Assembly (NCBI GenBank): GCA_025449725.1
Contig: JANWIU010000014.1
Coordinates: forward strand, 1 to 19,063
Direction of reading: 5' to 3'
From: Pseudobdellovibrio sp.
GTDB lineage: Bacteria > Bdellovibrionota > Bdellovibrionia > Bdellovibrionales > Bdellovibrionaceae
DNA: 19,063 nt
In this document: in pieces, positions 6,586 through 13,527 of the stretch
Layout of the letters: every line of letters starts with the position of its first letter
Position numbering within the stretch: position 1 is the first letter of the stretch
Made by a program: the position numbers and the translations under genes
Notes under the pieces: model-generated
What the model was told of the DNA's origin: nothing
The model's input: the letters and a program-made list of their open reading frames with translations, nothing else
Databases searched by the model: none

Positions 6586-7440
6586 GTGCTACAAGTGAAA
6601 GAACTTAGTTTTAAATCGGTTTTCACGCCATTCTTTTTGCTGATATTTGCAGCGATGTTTGCGAGCACCTTCACGGATCAATACATAGCCCTAAAAGTGG
6701 AAAGACTCGTCAGTTCTCCAAAAGGCTTAAGCGACACGCTCTGGGTTTGGGGCACACTGTCTTTGCTTTCCGCCATTTTCTTTCCGATGCTTTTTGCGAT
6801 CTTATGTTCTTATAACATCGTTAAGCAGCCGCCGTCGTTTGCAGATTACTTTGAAGAAAATCTTGAACTCTCCATGATCGAAAGCCTGCGTTCTTGGGGA
6901 AAATCCTTCATGTGGAGCTTGGTCTTTATTCTTCCCGGAATCGCAAAGTTCATTTTATTTACGCTGACTCCCTATGTGGTTTTGTTTTCTAGAAAATATA
7001 AAGAAGGCGCTGTAGATGCACTTCAGTATTCTAGCCTTATCTGCAAACAGAATCTTAAAAAAGTAAATCTGTGGTTAACCGTTTTTTATGTAGGAGTACC
7101 GATCGCTCTTTATTTTACAGTAGAGCCTTACCGATTATTGCGTGACTACCCTCTTGCAGGCACCCTGATCATTTTTTTAAAAACCCTGGCCGAGTACGGT
7201 TTTCATTACATGATGTTAAAGATTTTTTTAAATTATATGAATCAAACTGAATTTGCAGAATCCATTCCTGAAATTCCTGCTGAAGTGATGGTCGAGTACT
7301 CAGAAGATATGCCGGAAAGCCCGGCTGAAGAAACACCGGAAGATAATCAAGAAGAAAACTCAGAAAATGGGACTGTAGACGAATCTCCGGAAGAAGTTCC
7401 GGTCGAGGTGCCAGAAGATGGCACGAAAGAAGAGAGGTAA
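6586..7440 (+). CDS. Integral membrane protein with acidic Pro/Glu-rich tail
   Basis: The first about 220 residues contain five or so hydrophobic helices. Between them is a segment (SRKYKEGAVDALQYSSLICKQNLKKVNLWL) resembling the amphipathic helix plus membrane pattern of DUF4013/GPDPase-membrane-domain-like proteins; that resemblance is by eye only. From about residue 225 the protein becomes a low-complexity acidic tail rich in Pro and Glu (repeated PEE/PAE/PED units) and ends EDGTKEER, presumably disordered. Two GTG starts are possible, 6586 and 6595. AAGG at 6580-6583 fits 6595 better (11-nt spacer), and I give the longer form. The stop lies 2 nt before the next start, so this gene and the IMPDH-family gene are almost certainly co-transcribed and perhaps translationally coupled. 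Function unknown. Confidence 0.75.
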   Translation: MLQVKELSFKSVFTPFFLLIFAAMFASTFTDQYIALKVERLVSSPKGLSDTLWVWGTLSLLSAIFFPMLFAILCSYNIVKQPPSFADYFEENLELSMIESLRSWGKSFMWSLVFILPGIAKFILFTLTPYVVLFSRKYKEGAVDALQYSSLICKQNLKKVNLWLTVFYVGVPIALYFTVEPYRLLRDYPLAGTLIIFLKTLAEYGFHYMMLKIFLNYMNQTEFAESIPEIPAEVMVEYSEDMPESPAEETPEDNQEENSENGTVDESPEEVPVEVPEDGTKEER

Positions 7441-7442
7441 CA

Positions 7443-8492
7443 ATGGCACTGATGTTCAACTGGAAAAATATTAAAGAGCGCGATCATGGATTAACGTTTG
7501 ACGACGTTCTAATTACTCCGCGCAAGTCGGAAGTTAAATCCCGCAGAGACCCGTCTTTGAGATCCCAAATCACAAAAACAAAATTTTTAGAAACGCCGAT
7601 AGTGTCTGCCAACATGGACACCGTAACGGAAGCTCCTATGGCAATTGCCATGCACAAAATGGGCGGCCTTGGAATTCTTCACCGCTTTATGAGTATCGAA
7701 CAACAGGTCGATGAAGTGGTTAAAGTTCGCGAAGCAGGCGCCCAGATTATTTCTGCCAGCATTGGCGTGAATGCCGATTACAAAGAACGCGCGGATGCAT
7801 TAGTTAAAGCCGGCGTGAATTTGATGACAATTGATATCGCTCATGGGCACTCCGTTCATATGATGGATACATTGAAATGGCTTAAAGATACCTTTTCAGG
7901 TCTTGAAGTGATTGCAGGAAATCTCGCTACTCCGGACGCAGCGGTTGATTTAATCGAAGCCGGTGCTGATTGCATTAAAGTCGGAATCGGGCCCGGATCT
8001 ATGTGTACTACACGAATTATCACAGGCGCAGGAGTTCCACAGTTAACCGCAGTGGCTTTATGTGCGGAAGCGGCTGAACATTACGGCGTGCCTGTAATTG
8101 CTGACGGTGGTATCAGAACATCAGGCGACATGGTGAAGGCCTTCGCGGCAGGCGCGCAGATCATCATGTTGGGAAGTATGCTTTCAGGAACAATCGAAAC
8201 TCCGGGAGATATCGTTAACGGCAGAAAACAATACCGTGGAATGGCTTCTAAAAAAGCGCAGGTTTCATGGCGCGGTGACATGCCTCAAGGCATGGCTCCG
8301 GAAGGCGAATCTACTTTTGTAAATGTAAAAGGTCACGTGGCTGATGTTATTCACGAACTTTGCGGCGGTATTCGCAGCGGTATGAGTTACGTAAACGCTG
8401 TTAGTATCGAAGAAGTAAGACAAAAAGCACTTTTCATGGAAATGTCGGCAAACGGAATTTCTGAATCACGTGCTCACGGAGTTAAAAATTGA
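7443..8492 (+). CDS. IMP dehydrogenase/GMP reductase-family enzyme without CBS domains
   Basis: The 349-residue TIM-barrel enzyme of purine interconversion has its catalytic loop GIGPGSMCTTR with Cys188, which forms the covalent thioimidate with the nucleotide. Other family motifs are TFDDVLITPR, VSANMDTVTE, GNLATPDAA, PVIADGGIRTSGD, IMLGSMLSGT and GGIRSGMSY. The chain runs directly from RFMSIEQQV to the next barrel strand, so the two CBS modules found in ordinary GuaB (about 490 residues) are absent. The length equals GMP reductase (GuaC, about 330-350). The flap Arg-Tyr dyad of IMP dehydrogenases (RYFQ) is not visible between residues 266 and 286, which favours GMP reductase, but many sequence details (GVPQLTA, IRSGM) look IMPDH-like. 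I leave the reaction undecided. A GAGAGG ribosome site lies in the end of the preceding gene. Confidence 0.88.
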   Translation: MALMFNWKNIKERDHGLTFDDVLITPRKSEVKSRRDPSLRSQITKTKFLETPIVSANMDTVTEAPMAIAMHKMGGLGILHRFMSIEQQVDEVVKVREAGAQIISASIGVNADYKERADALVKAGVNLMTIDIAHGHSVHMMDTLKWLKDTFSGLEVIAGNLATPDAAVDLIEAGADCIKVGIGPGSMCTTRIITGAGVPQLTAVALCAEAAEHYGVPVIADGGIRTSGDMVKAFAAGAQIIMLGSMLSGTIETPGDIVNGRKQYRGMASKKAQVSWRGDMPQGMAPEGESTFVNVKGHVADVIHELCGGIRSGMSYVNAVSIEEVRQKALFMEMSANGISESRAHGVKN

Positions 8493-9313
8493 GTTTAGAC
8501 AACCGGTCTGACAACAGAGCGATCGGCGTTTTTGATTCAGGCATCGGCGGAATCACCGTGCTGCGTGAGCTGGTTAAGGCTTTTCCGAATGAAAACTATA
8601 TTTATCTTGGCGATACAGCCCGTCTTCCGTACGGGTCGAAGTCTCCTGAAACGGTAAGAAAATATTCCGTTCAAAACATGAAGTATCTTGTCTCACGGGA
8701 TGTAAAAGCTATTGTCGTCGCTTGTAATACGGCTTCTACGCAAGTGAATGAAAACCTATTTGAAGGCCGTCCCGTTTACAATGTCATTACTCCGGGTGCA
8801 GATCTCGCTGTTAAAAAAACTGAAAACAAACGCATTGGTGTCTTAGGCACGCGTGCAACAATCCGCTCCGGAAGTTATACCAAAAAGATAAAAGAGTTGA
8901 TGCCGGACGCTCAGGTGTTTTCTCAGGCCTGCCCTTTGTTTGTTCCGCTGGCGGAAGAAGCCTGGTACGAAGATCCGGTAACAAACATTATTGCTTTTCG
9001 ATATTTGCAGAATTTAAAAAAGGCAGAGGTTGATACTGTTGTTCTCGGCTGTACGCACTACCCGCTGCTTAAGGCCTCTATCCGAAAAGTATTCGGTAAC
9101 CATGTTCACTTAATTGATTCCGGTGAAGCGATTTCGCTTGAACTGGCGGCGGACTTTGAACGTGATCACATCAAGATGGCTTCGAATCCGGAAAAAAGTT
9201 ATTTAACTGTTGCGCTGACCGATCATAGCGAACAATTTGAGAATCTGTCGAACGAACTTCTTTGTACTGTTATGACCGGGCAAATTGATTTCGAAACGGT
9301 CAGCGTCGTTTAA
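8489..9313 (+). CDS. murI: Glutamate racemase
   Basis: This enzyme converts L-glutamate to D-glutamate for the second residue of the peptidoglycan stem peptide, in the cytoplasm and without a cofactor. The 274-residue sequence has the family motifs in order: FDSGIGG (Asp16), YLGDTARLPYGSKS, VVACNTAST with catalytic Cys79, GVLGTRATIRS, and LGCTHYPLL with catalytic Cys188 and His190. The start is TTG at 8489, overlapping the previous stop in TTGA, and is supported by GGAG at 8478-8481 with a 7-nt spacer. The overlap implies translational coupling to the IMPDH-family gene. The lysA gene converges downstream, 13 nt from the stop, and completes a small peptidoglycan-precursor neighbourhood. Confidence 0.95.
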   Translation: MSLDNRSDNRAIGVFDSGIGGITVLRELVKAFPNENYIYLGDTARLPYGSKSPETVRKYSVQNMKYLVSRDVKAIVVACNTASTQVNENLFEGRPVYNVITPGADLAVKKTENKRIGVLGTRATIRSGSYTKKIKELMPDAQVFSQACPLFVPLAEEAWYEDPVTNIIAFRYLQNLKKAEVDTVVLGCTHYPLLKASIRKVFGNHVHLIDSGEAISLELAADFERDHIKMASNPEKSYLTVALTDHSEQFENLSNELLCTVMTGQIDFETVSVV

Positions 9314-9326
9314 AACTATCGACAAT

Positions 9327-10517
9327 TTAGACAAAAACTTCAACCAGTTCATCACGTAAATTGTATCTGGATGCCATCACACTTCCGTAGGCGCCCACAT
9401 CACAAATGGCAACAAACTCTTCTTCATTAATCGGCGTGAATTCCCTGTTTGTGCCCAATACATCTGTTGATTCGCAGATAGGCCCTACAACATCGTAAAC
9501 TTCTTTCGGCCCTTCGTTCAGCTTCAATGGGATAATGTTATGGTAAGCATTGTAAAGCGCAGGCCGCATGATGTGAGTCATGCCTGTGTCTAAAACTAAA
9601 AACTTTTTAAATGGATTGTTCTTAATAATTTCAACACGCGCTAACAACACGCCGGATCTGGCCACAATAAAGCGGCCGATTTCTAGCAAATAGACAGCTT
9701 TGAAATCTTTTAATTCTTTTTCATAGAGGGACTGTAATTGTAACCAGCGGCCTTCATCTACGCCGGAATCTGCGTCGGTGTAGTCAATCCCGATACCGCC
9801 GCCCAAGTCAAAACGTTCCAGGTCAGGGCACTTGGCTTTGGCTTCAAGGTAATAGGGCTTCATGACGTTCAAAGCCTTTTCGTAAACTGAAATATTCAAT
9901 ATTTGCGAACCTAAGTGAAAACTTAAAGCTTTCAGTTTTACATTTTTTGTCTTTGATAAAATTTCAATACACTCATTGCCTGTCGCCATATCCAGACCGA
10001 ACTTTGAATCCTTAAGCGCGGTCGAAATTGATTTATGCGTTTCTGCATCTACTTCCGGATTTATTCTTAAACCAACACTGACAGGTCTTTGCAAACGGTC
10101 CGCAATCTCAATGATTTTTTTAAGTTCCGAATGGCTTTCAATGTTAATTTGATAAATGCCGCGTTCAATAGCCCAGGTCAACTCTTCACGGGACTTACCC
10201 ACACCGGAAAATATAATGTCCGACATGCTGAAACCCGCTTCCAGAGAGCGTTTGATCTCCCCCACGGAAACCACATCAGCGCCGCAGCCGGCGTTTTTAA
10301 TAAATTTTAAAATATCCAGATTGAAGTTGGATTTCACTGCAAAGTGGACTTGACCGAGGTTCTTCCACCCTTTGATCCAATTGATTCGTTCTTTAATAAT
10401 ACTGAGATCATAAACTAATACAGGCTGCTTATAGTTTTCTACAAATTTTGAGAGAGGAACCGCGCCGGGCCCGAAGCAGAGATTTCCGTTTTTGTACTGT
10501 AAAAGCTTGCGTGACAT
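9327..10517 (-). CDS. lysA: Diaminopimelate decarboxylase
   Basis: This PLP enzyme of fold type III makes L-lysine and CO2 from meso-diaminopimelate, the last step of lysine synthesis. The PLP lysine is in HFAVKSNFN (Lys62). Other motifs are GCGADVVSVGEIKRS, the substrate/PLP segments SFHLGSQ and LGGGIGIDY, LEIGRFIVA (the usual EPGR reads EIGR), GPICESTDVLG with the second-subunit Cys, and the final DVGAYGSVMASRYN. At 396 residues it is near the usual 400-430. The start ATG ends at 10517 and has no good ribosome site. Only 29 bp separate it from the divergent M14 peptidase start. With dapD downstream of that peptidase, the locus controls how DAP is split between peptidoglycan and lysine. Confidence 0.95.
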   Translation of the reverse strand: MSRKLLQYKNGNLCFGPGAVPLSKFVENYKQPVLVYDLSIIKERINWIKGWKNLGQVHFAVKSNFNLDILKFIKNAGCGADVVSVGEIKRSLEAGFSMSDIIFSGVGKSREELTWAIERGIYQINIESHSELKKIIEIADRLQRPVSVGLRINPEVDAETHKSISTALKDSKFGLDMATGNECIEILSKTKNVKLKALSFHLGSQILNISVYEKALNVMKPYYLEAKAKCPDLERFDLGGGIGIDYTDADSGVDEGRWLQLQSLYEKELKDFKAVYLLEIGRFIVARSGVLLARVEIIKNNPFKKFLVLDTGMTHIMRPALYNAYHNIIPLKLNEGPKEVYDVVGPICESTDVLGTNREFTPINEEEFVAICDVGAYGSVMASRYNLRDELVEVFV

Positions 10518-10540
10518 TTACGGTATTTTGCACGATTATC
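10511..10540. promoter_or_regulatory. Overlapping divergent promoters of lysA and the M14 peptidase
   Basis: On the plus strand GTGACA (10511-10516) and GATTAT (10534-10539) are spaced 17 bp, ending 7 nt before the peptidase ATG, so that transcript would be leaderless, consistent with its lack of a ribosome site. On the minus strand the same DNA reads GATAAT (10535-10540), a candidate -10 for lysA with a leader of about 11 nt; its -35 is weak. The plus-strand -35 overlaps the lysA start codon. Confidence 0.5.
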
Positions 10541-10546
10541 CCCGTT

Positions 10547-11239
10547 ATGGAAATATTCAAATTCGGCGAAACACAATTAAATATCCCCATTCACGGCTAC
10601 ACCTTTAAACCGGCGGGTTCCTTAGCGGGTCAAAACGGCAAAAAAGCCCATATTTTAATCATCGGCGGAGTCCATGGTGACGAACCAGAAGGCGTGGTTG
10701 CTACCAAAGGCCTTTTAGAAAAATTCCGTCAGGCTTATGAACTTGATCTTCATATTACATTAATTCCGGAATTTAACCCTGAAGGGATTTTGACCAATCA
10801 ACGGGTGAATTCCAACAAAGTAGACTTAAACCGAAATTTGCCAACTAAAGACTGGACACCGGTAGCCGCAAAAGAACGTTACAACCCGGGCCCTTCTGCC
10901 TTAAGCGAAAAAGAAAATCAGGCCTTAGTAAAATTCCTGAAAGAAAATAAAGTCGACCTCATTATTTCTATGCATTCTTGGAATCCAATGCTGAATACGA
11001 ACGGTGATGTGCCGGAAGCAAAAGTGATTGCAGAACTAACCGGTTACAGCATCGAACCTGACATCGGTTACCCGACGCCGGGATCTTTAGGCACTTACGC
11101 AGGCCATGAAAATAACATTCCGACTTTAACTTACGAAATTCAACGTGAACTGGCTTTTGACCAAGTTATCAAAGTGCATGTTCCTGCAATTATCGAAGGC
11201 TTAAAAGAATCGGCAAGAATAAGAAATCCAGCTCAGTAA
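10547..11239 (+). CDS. M14-family zinc peptidase, MpaA-like (murein peptide amidase)
   Basis: The 230-residue zinc carboxypeptidase-fold enzyme has zinc ligands His43 and Glu46 (GGVHGDEPEG) and His143 (SMHSW), substrate-binding NRN in VDLNRNLP (95-97), and the catalytic Glu197 in TYEIQRE. Compact M14 enzymes with GxHGDExEG and this order include E. coli MpaA, which cuts the gamma-D-Glu to meso-DAP bond of muropeptides. No signal peptide is present, so it is predicted cytoplasmic, as expected for recycling. The start is ATG 10547. The frame runs 33 codons further upstream, but that stretch is antisense to lysA and unlike protein. dapD follows after 16 nt, likely in one operon. Placement between lysA and dapD supports a role in DAP recovery. 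The exact substrate is inferred. Confidence 0.85.
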   Translation: MEIFKFGETQLNIPIHGYTFKPAGSLAGQNGKKAHILIIGGVHGDEPEGVVATKGLLEKFRQAYELDLHITLIPEFNPEGILTNQRVNSNKVDLNRNLPTKDWTPVAAKERYNPGPSALSEKENQALVKFLKENKVDLIISMHSWNPMLNTNGDVPEAKVIAELTGYSIEPDIGYPTPGSLGTYAGHENNIPTLTYEIQRELAFDQVIKVHVPAIIEGLKESARIRNPAQ

Positions 11240-11255
11240 TAAAAAAGTAGGATCT

Positions 11256-12065
11256 ATGAAAAACGAAATCAGTGCCATATTTGAAAAAGCCGCCGCCGAT
11301 ATATCTGCGGCTGAACAAAAATTAATTATCGACGTCGTAACACAAATCGATAAAGGCCAATTAAGAGTCTGTGAAAAAGTTGATGGCAAATGGATTACAA
11401 ATGAATGGGTTAAAAAAGCTATTCTACTTTACTTCCGTATTCAAAAAAATGTACCCATGGAATGTGGCCCGCTAAATTACTTAGTCAAAGTCCCGGTAAA
11501 AAAATGGACCGGAGAAGAAGGCGTACGAGTGGTTCCGCCTGCTGTAGCCCGCTTCGGAAGCTTCATCGAAAAAGGTGCGATTCTCATGCCTTCATACGTT
11601 AACATCGGTGCTTATGTTGGATCAGGCACCATGGTTGATACGTGGGCCACTGTTGGTTCTTGCGCGCAGGTCGGCGCTAACGTTCACTTATCAGGTGGCG
11701 TGGGAATAGGCGGAGTATTAGAACCTGCTCAGGCCCAACCGGTAATTATTGAAGATGATTGCTTTATTGGTAGCCGCTGTATAGTGGTAGAAGGTGTTCA
11801 CTTAGAACAAGGGGTAGTTCTTGGCGCCGGTGTCACCATTACGGCCTCCACAAAAATTATTGATGTCACAGACTCATCAGGCCCTAAAATCATGAAAGGC
11901 CACGTCCCTGCCAATTCTGTTGTAATTCCGGGAGTCGAAAATAAAAACTTCGCGGCAGGATCATTTGGAGTTCCCTGTGCGTTGATTAGCGGTACCCGCC
12001 AGGAATCAACAAACAAAAAGACTTCGTTGAATCAAGCGCTGCGCGACTTCCAAGTTTCAATATAA
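11256..12065 (+). CDS. dapD: Tetrahydrodipicolinate N-succinyltransferase
   Basis: This enzyme transfers succinyl from succinyl-CoA to tetrahydrodipicolinate in the succinylase branch of DAP/lysine synthesis. Its 269 residues match the usual length (E. coli DapD is about 274). An N-terminal helical domain (EISAIFEKAAADI, KWITNEWVKKAILLYFRI) is followed by a left-handed beta-helix of hexapeptide repeats from about residue 100 to 240, containing MPSYVNIGAYVGSGTMVDTW, GSCAQVGANVHLSGGVGIGG and IIEDDCFIGSRCIVVEGV, with a typical C-terminal domain ending QALRDFQ. The start ATG has AGGAT 3 nt upstream and follows the M14 peptidase by 16 nt. It indicates that this organism makes DAP through succinylated intermediates. 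Confidence 0.95.
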   Translation: MKNEISAIFEKAAADISAAEQKLIIDVVTQIDKGQLRVCEKVDGKWITNEWVKKAILLYFRIQKNVPMECGPLNYLVKVPVKKWTGEEGVRVVPPAVARFGSFIEKGAILMPSYVNIGAYVGSGTMVDTWATVGSCAQVGANVHLSGGVGIGGVLEPAQAQPVIIEDDCFIGSRCIVVEGVHLEQGVVLGAGVTITASTKIIDVTDSSGPKIMKGHVPANSVVIPGVENKNFAAGSFGVPCALISGTRQESTNKKTSLNQALRDFQVSI

Positions 12066-12073
12066 TTCGCTTT

Positions 12074-12094
12074 ATATTTTGCTCTCACTTTTTT
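12074..12094 (+). repeat. Direct repeat copy 1 (21 nt)
   Basis: This sequence starts ATATTTTGCTCT and ends in six T. It matches the copy at 12248-12268 at 19 of 21 positions. It begins 9 nt after the dapD stop and is the left border of a 195-bp structured interval. Confidence 0.6.
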
Positions 12095-12132
12095 GGAATC
12101 AAAATCGATTCCGTGTGTTTCGAGTCGATTCC
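12095..12132. repeat. Short GATTCC inverted and direct repeats
   Basis: GGAATC (12095-12100) and GATTCC (12107-12112) form a 6-bp inverted repeat with a 6-nt loop. TCGATTCC (12105-12112) recurs at 12125-12132. These lie just left of the long hairpin at 12137-12228. Confidence 0.5.
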
Positions 12133-12136
12133 CTTT

Positions 12137-12228
12137 TTTCCCGATGTTGGGTTTCGGTACGCCGTGCATATCGGTAAACTTCCGTGTGCCGGATTTATTG
12201 CTCTGTGCCGACGCCCAACATAGGGAAA
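12137..12228. repeat. Long imperfect intergenic hairpin
   Basis: The arms 12140-12160 and 12205-12225 pair over 21 positions with two mismatches and two G-T wobbles; TTT/AAA outside the core extends it to 24. The outer core is CCCGATGTTGGG against CCCAACATAGGG. The loop is 44 nt (12161-12204). There is no T-run after the hairpin on either strand, so it does not look like a standard terminator even though it lies between convergent dapD and the permease gene. A structured RNA, REP-like element or mini-element remnant are possible. Confidence 0.6.
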
Positions 12229-12247
12229 CAGTCTCATTATGCACTCG

Positions 12248-12268
12248 ATATTTTGCTCTTAGTTTTTT
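12248..12268 (+). repeat. Direct repeat copy 2 (21 nt), overlapping the permease 3' end
   Basis: This is the second copy of the repeat at 12074-12094, with two mismatches. Its right half lies within the last codons of the permease gene (stop at 12259-12261). Confidence 0.55.
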
Positions 12269-13491
12269 TGCCTTAGCAACAAAGCCGGTTGAATTTCAAA
12301 GGTAGCCTTTGCCGGTAAATAAGACCCCAAAAATGCCAGTAAAGCTGACAGCCCGACAACGATGGCTATAAAAACAAAATTGACCTGTGCCGGAATCGAC
12401 GAATCGTAATAAATATTCGGAAGAACATTCACCGGGTAAAACTGAATATAAAGACTGACGCCGACTCCGATTAGGGTTCCCAAAAATATCGCCATTCCGG
12501 AAATCCACAGTCCGATTTTTGTAAAGAGCCAAAGGGTTTTCTTTTGTGATAAACCCAGCGTCTTAATAATGGCAATGTCATACTTCTTCTGGGACATCAA
12601 AAGCGCCAATACGGTCAAGATGGATGAAGACGCAATGAGGCCTGCAAGGCCCAGAAACGTTCCGATCATCAGCTTTTCCATTTTCAATGCAAAAAATAAG
12701 TCAGAATTCTTTTCTTGCCAGGTTTCAGACGAAATATTTTTAGCTGTCAGCTTTTCTTTTACGGGCTCTGCGTCTTCTACGTTTTTAAACCAGATATGAA
12801 ACCCGGTCTTGCGGCTTAAAGTGTTTGAAAACCGTTTCAACGAAACGTCGCTGTTAAACAAAATCAGCTTCGAATCCAAGTCATACAAATCTGTCAGCAA
12901 AATCTTTTTTACAGTGACCTTCTGAAACAACGGCGTTTCAAGGGAACTTAAAAGTAAAGTTTCAGGAGGAATCAGCGTCAACTCGTCCCCTTCTAAAACT
13001 CCTAATGATCTGGCCAGGTCTACACCGATGGCAATTTCGTTTTCGAGCAGTTGAAGTTCATCCGCCGCTTCATAGGTATTGAACTGACGTCGGCCCAGCA
13101 TTTGAGTGAAGTTCAGTTGCTTCACCCAGTCACTTAGTCCTTGCGTGGAATATCCGGTGGCTTCTCCCCCGCGGAACTGGCCATCAATACTTCGTAAGAT
13201 AAGATCAAACTTTTGATACTTAATTGAGTTCGCATCATGAAGTTCGCCGGTTACATCAACATCCTGTGAAAAATTATTCACTGTTGTCAGGTGCGGCTCT
13301 AGCGACATGATTCGTGCTTTTATATTGCGGTTCATCCCGTTCATCACAAACAGAACAATAAAAAAAGCAGTTAAACTTAAGACAATCGCAAAAAAAGAAA
13401 GTGTGGTGATTCTTTTGATCAAAGCGCCAGAACGGTCTGAAAACACCAGCTTTTTAAGGAAGAAGTAACTGAGACTGTCTTTAACCGCCAT
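12259..13491 (-). CDS. LolC/LolE-like ABC permease (FtsX/MacB fold)
   Basis: The 410-residue inner-membrane protein has the lipoprotein-release permease layout: a first membrane helix at about 28-50 (TLSFFAIVLSLTAFFIVLFV), the motif VMNGMNRNIKARIMSLEPHLT typical of LolC/LolE, a large periplasmic domain (about 55-270), then three helices near 276-299, 325-348 and 370-392, ending in SYLPAKATFEIQPALLLR. In Lol systems such permeases, with the ATPase LolD, lift lipoproteins from the inner membrane to the carrier LolA. Here the adjacent upstream gene encodes an ABC-like protein with degenerate ATPase motifs, and only one permease is present. ATP could come from an ATPase encoded elsewhere. No ribosome site precedes the ATG, but TATAAT lies 7 nt upstream. 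Confidence 0.85.
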   Translation of the reverse strand: MAVKDSLSYFFLKKLVFSDRSGALIKRITTLSFFAIVLSLTAFFIVLFVMNGMNRNIKARIMSLEPHLTTVNNFSQDVDVTGELHDANSIKYQKFDLILRSIDGQFRGGEATGYSTQGLSDWVKQLNFTQMLGRRQFNTYEAADELQLLENEIAIGVDLARSLGVLEGDELTLIPPETLLLSSLETPLFQKVTVKKILLTDLYDLDSKLILFNSDVSLKRFSNTLSRKTGFHIWFKNVEDAEPVKEKLTAKNISSETWQEKNSDLFFALKMEKLMIGTFLGLAGLIASSSILTVLALLMSQKKYDIAIIKTLGLSQKKTLWLFTKIGLWISGMAIFLGTLIGVGVSLYIQFYPVNVLPNIYYDSSIPAQVNFVFIAIVVGLSALLAFLGSYLPAKATFEIQPALLLRQKN

Positions 13492-13498
13492 GAAAAAA

Positions 13499-13504
13499 AT
13501 TATA
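13499..13504 (-). promoter_or_regulatory. Candidate -10 element for a leaderless permease transcript
   Basis: TATAAT on the minus strand sits 7 nt before the permease ATG (13491) in the 36-bp gap after the pseudo-ATPase gene. The -35 position (13522-13527, CTTTAC) is poor. The permease has no ribosome site, which fits a leaderless start but does not prove one. Confidence 0.35.
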
Positions 13505-13527
13505 AAGCAGACACAGAAGGAGTAAAG

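Noticed and set aside
7169..7459. Minus-strand frame opposite the acidic Pro/Glu tail
   Set aside because: It is a shadow of the low-complexity GAA/CCG-rich coding strand, with no start signal.
10448..10546. 33-codon upstream extension of the M14 peptidase
   Set aside because: It is antisense to lysA, Arg-rich at first, unlike the family N-terminus; ATG 10547 begins at the conserved domain and has a promoter just upstream.
12137..12228. Bidirectional rho-independent terminator between dapD and the permease
   Set aside because: The stem is suitable, but neither strand has a T-run after it. The T-run lies before the hairpin on the plus strand.
12032..12244. Minus-strand 70-codon open frame across the intergenic hairpin
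   Set aside because: It overlaps the dapD 3' end and the repeat structure, has no clear ribosome site, and its residues show no family pattern. The openness is better explained by the repeated DNA.
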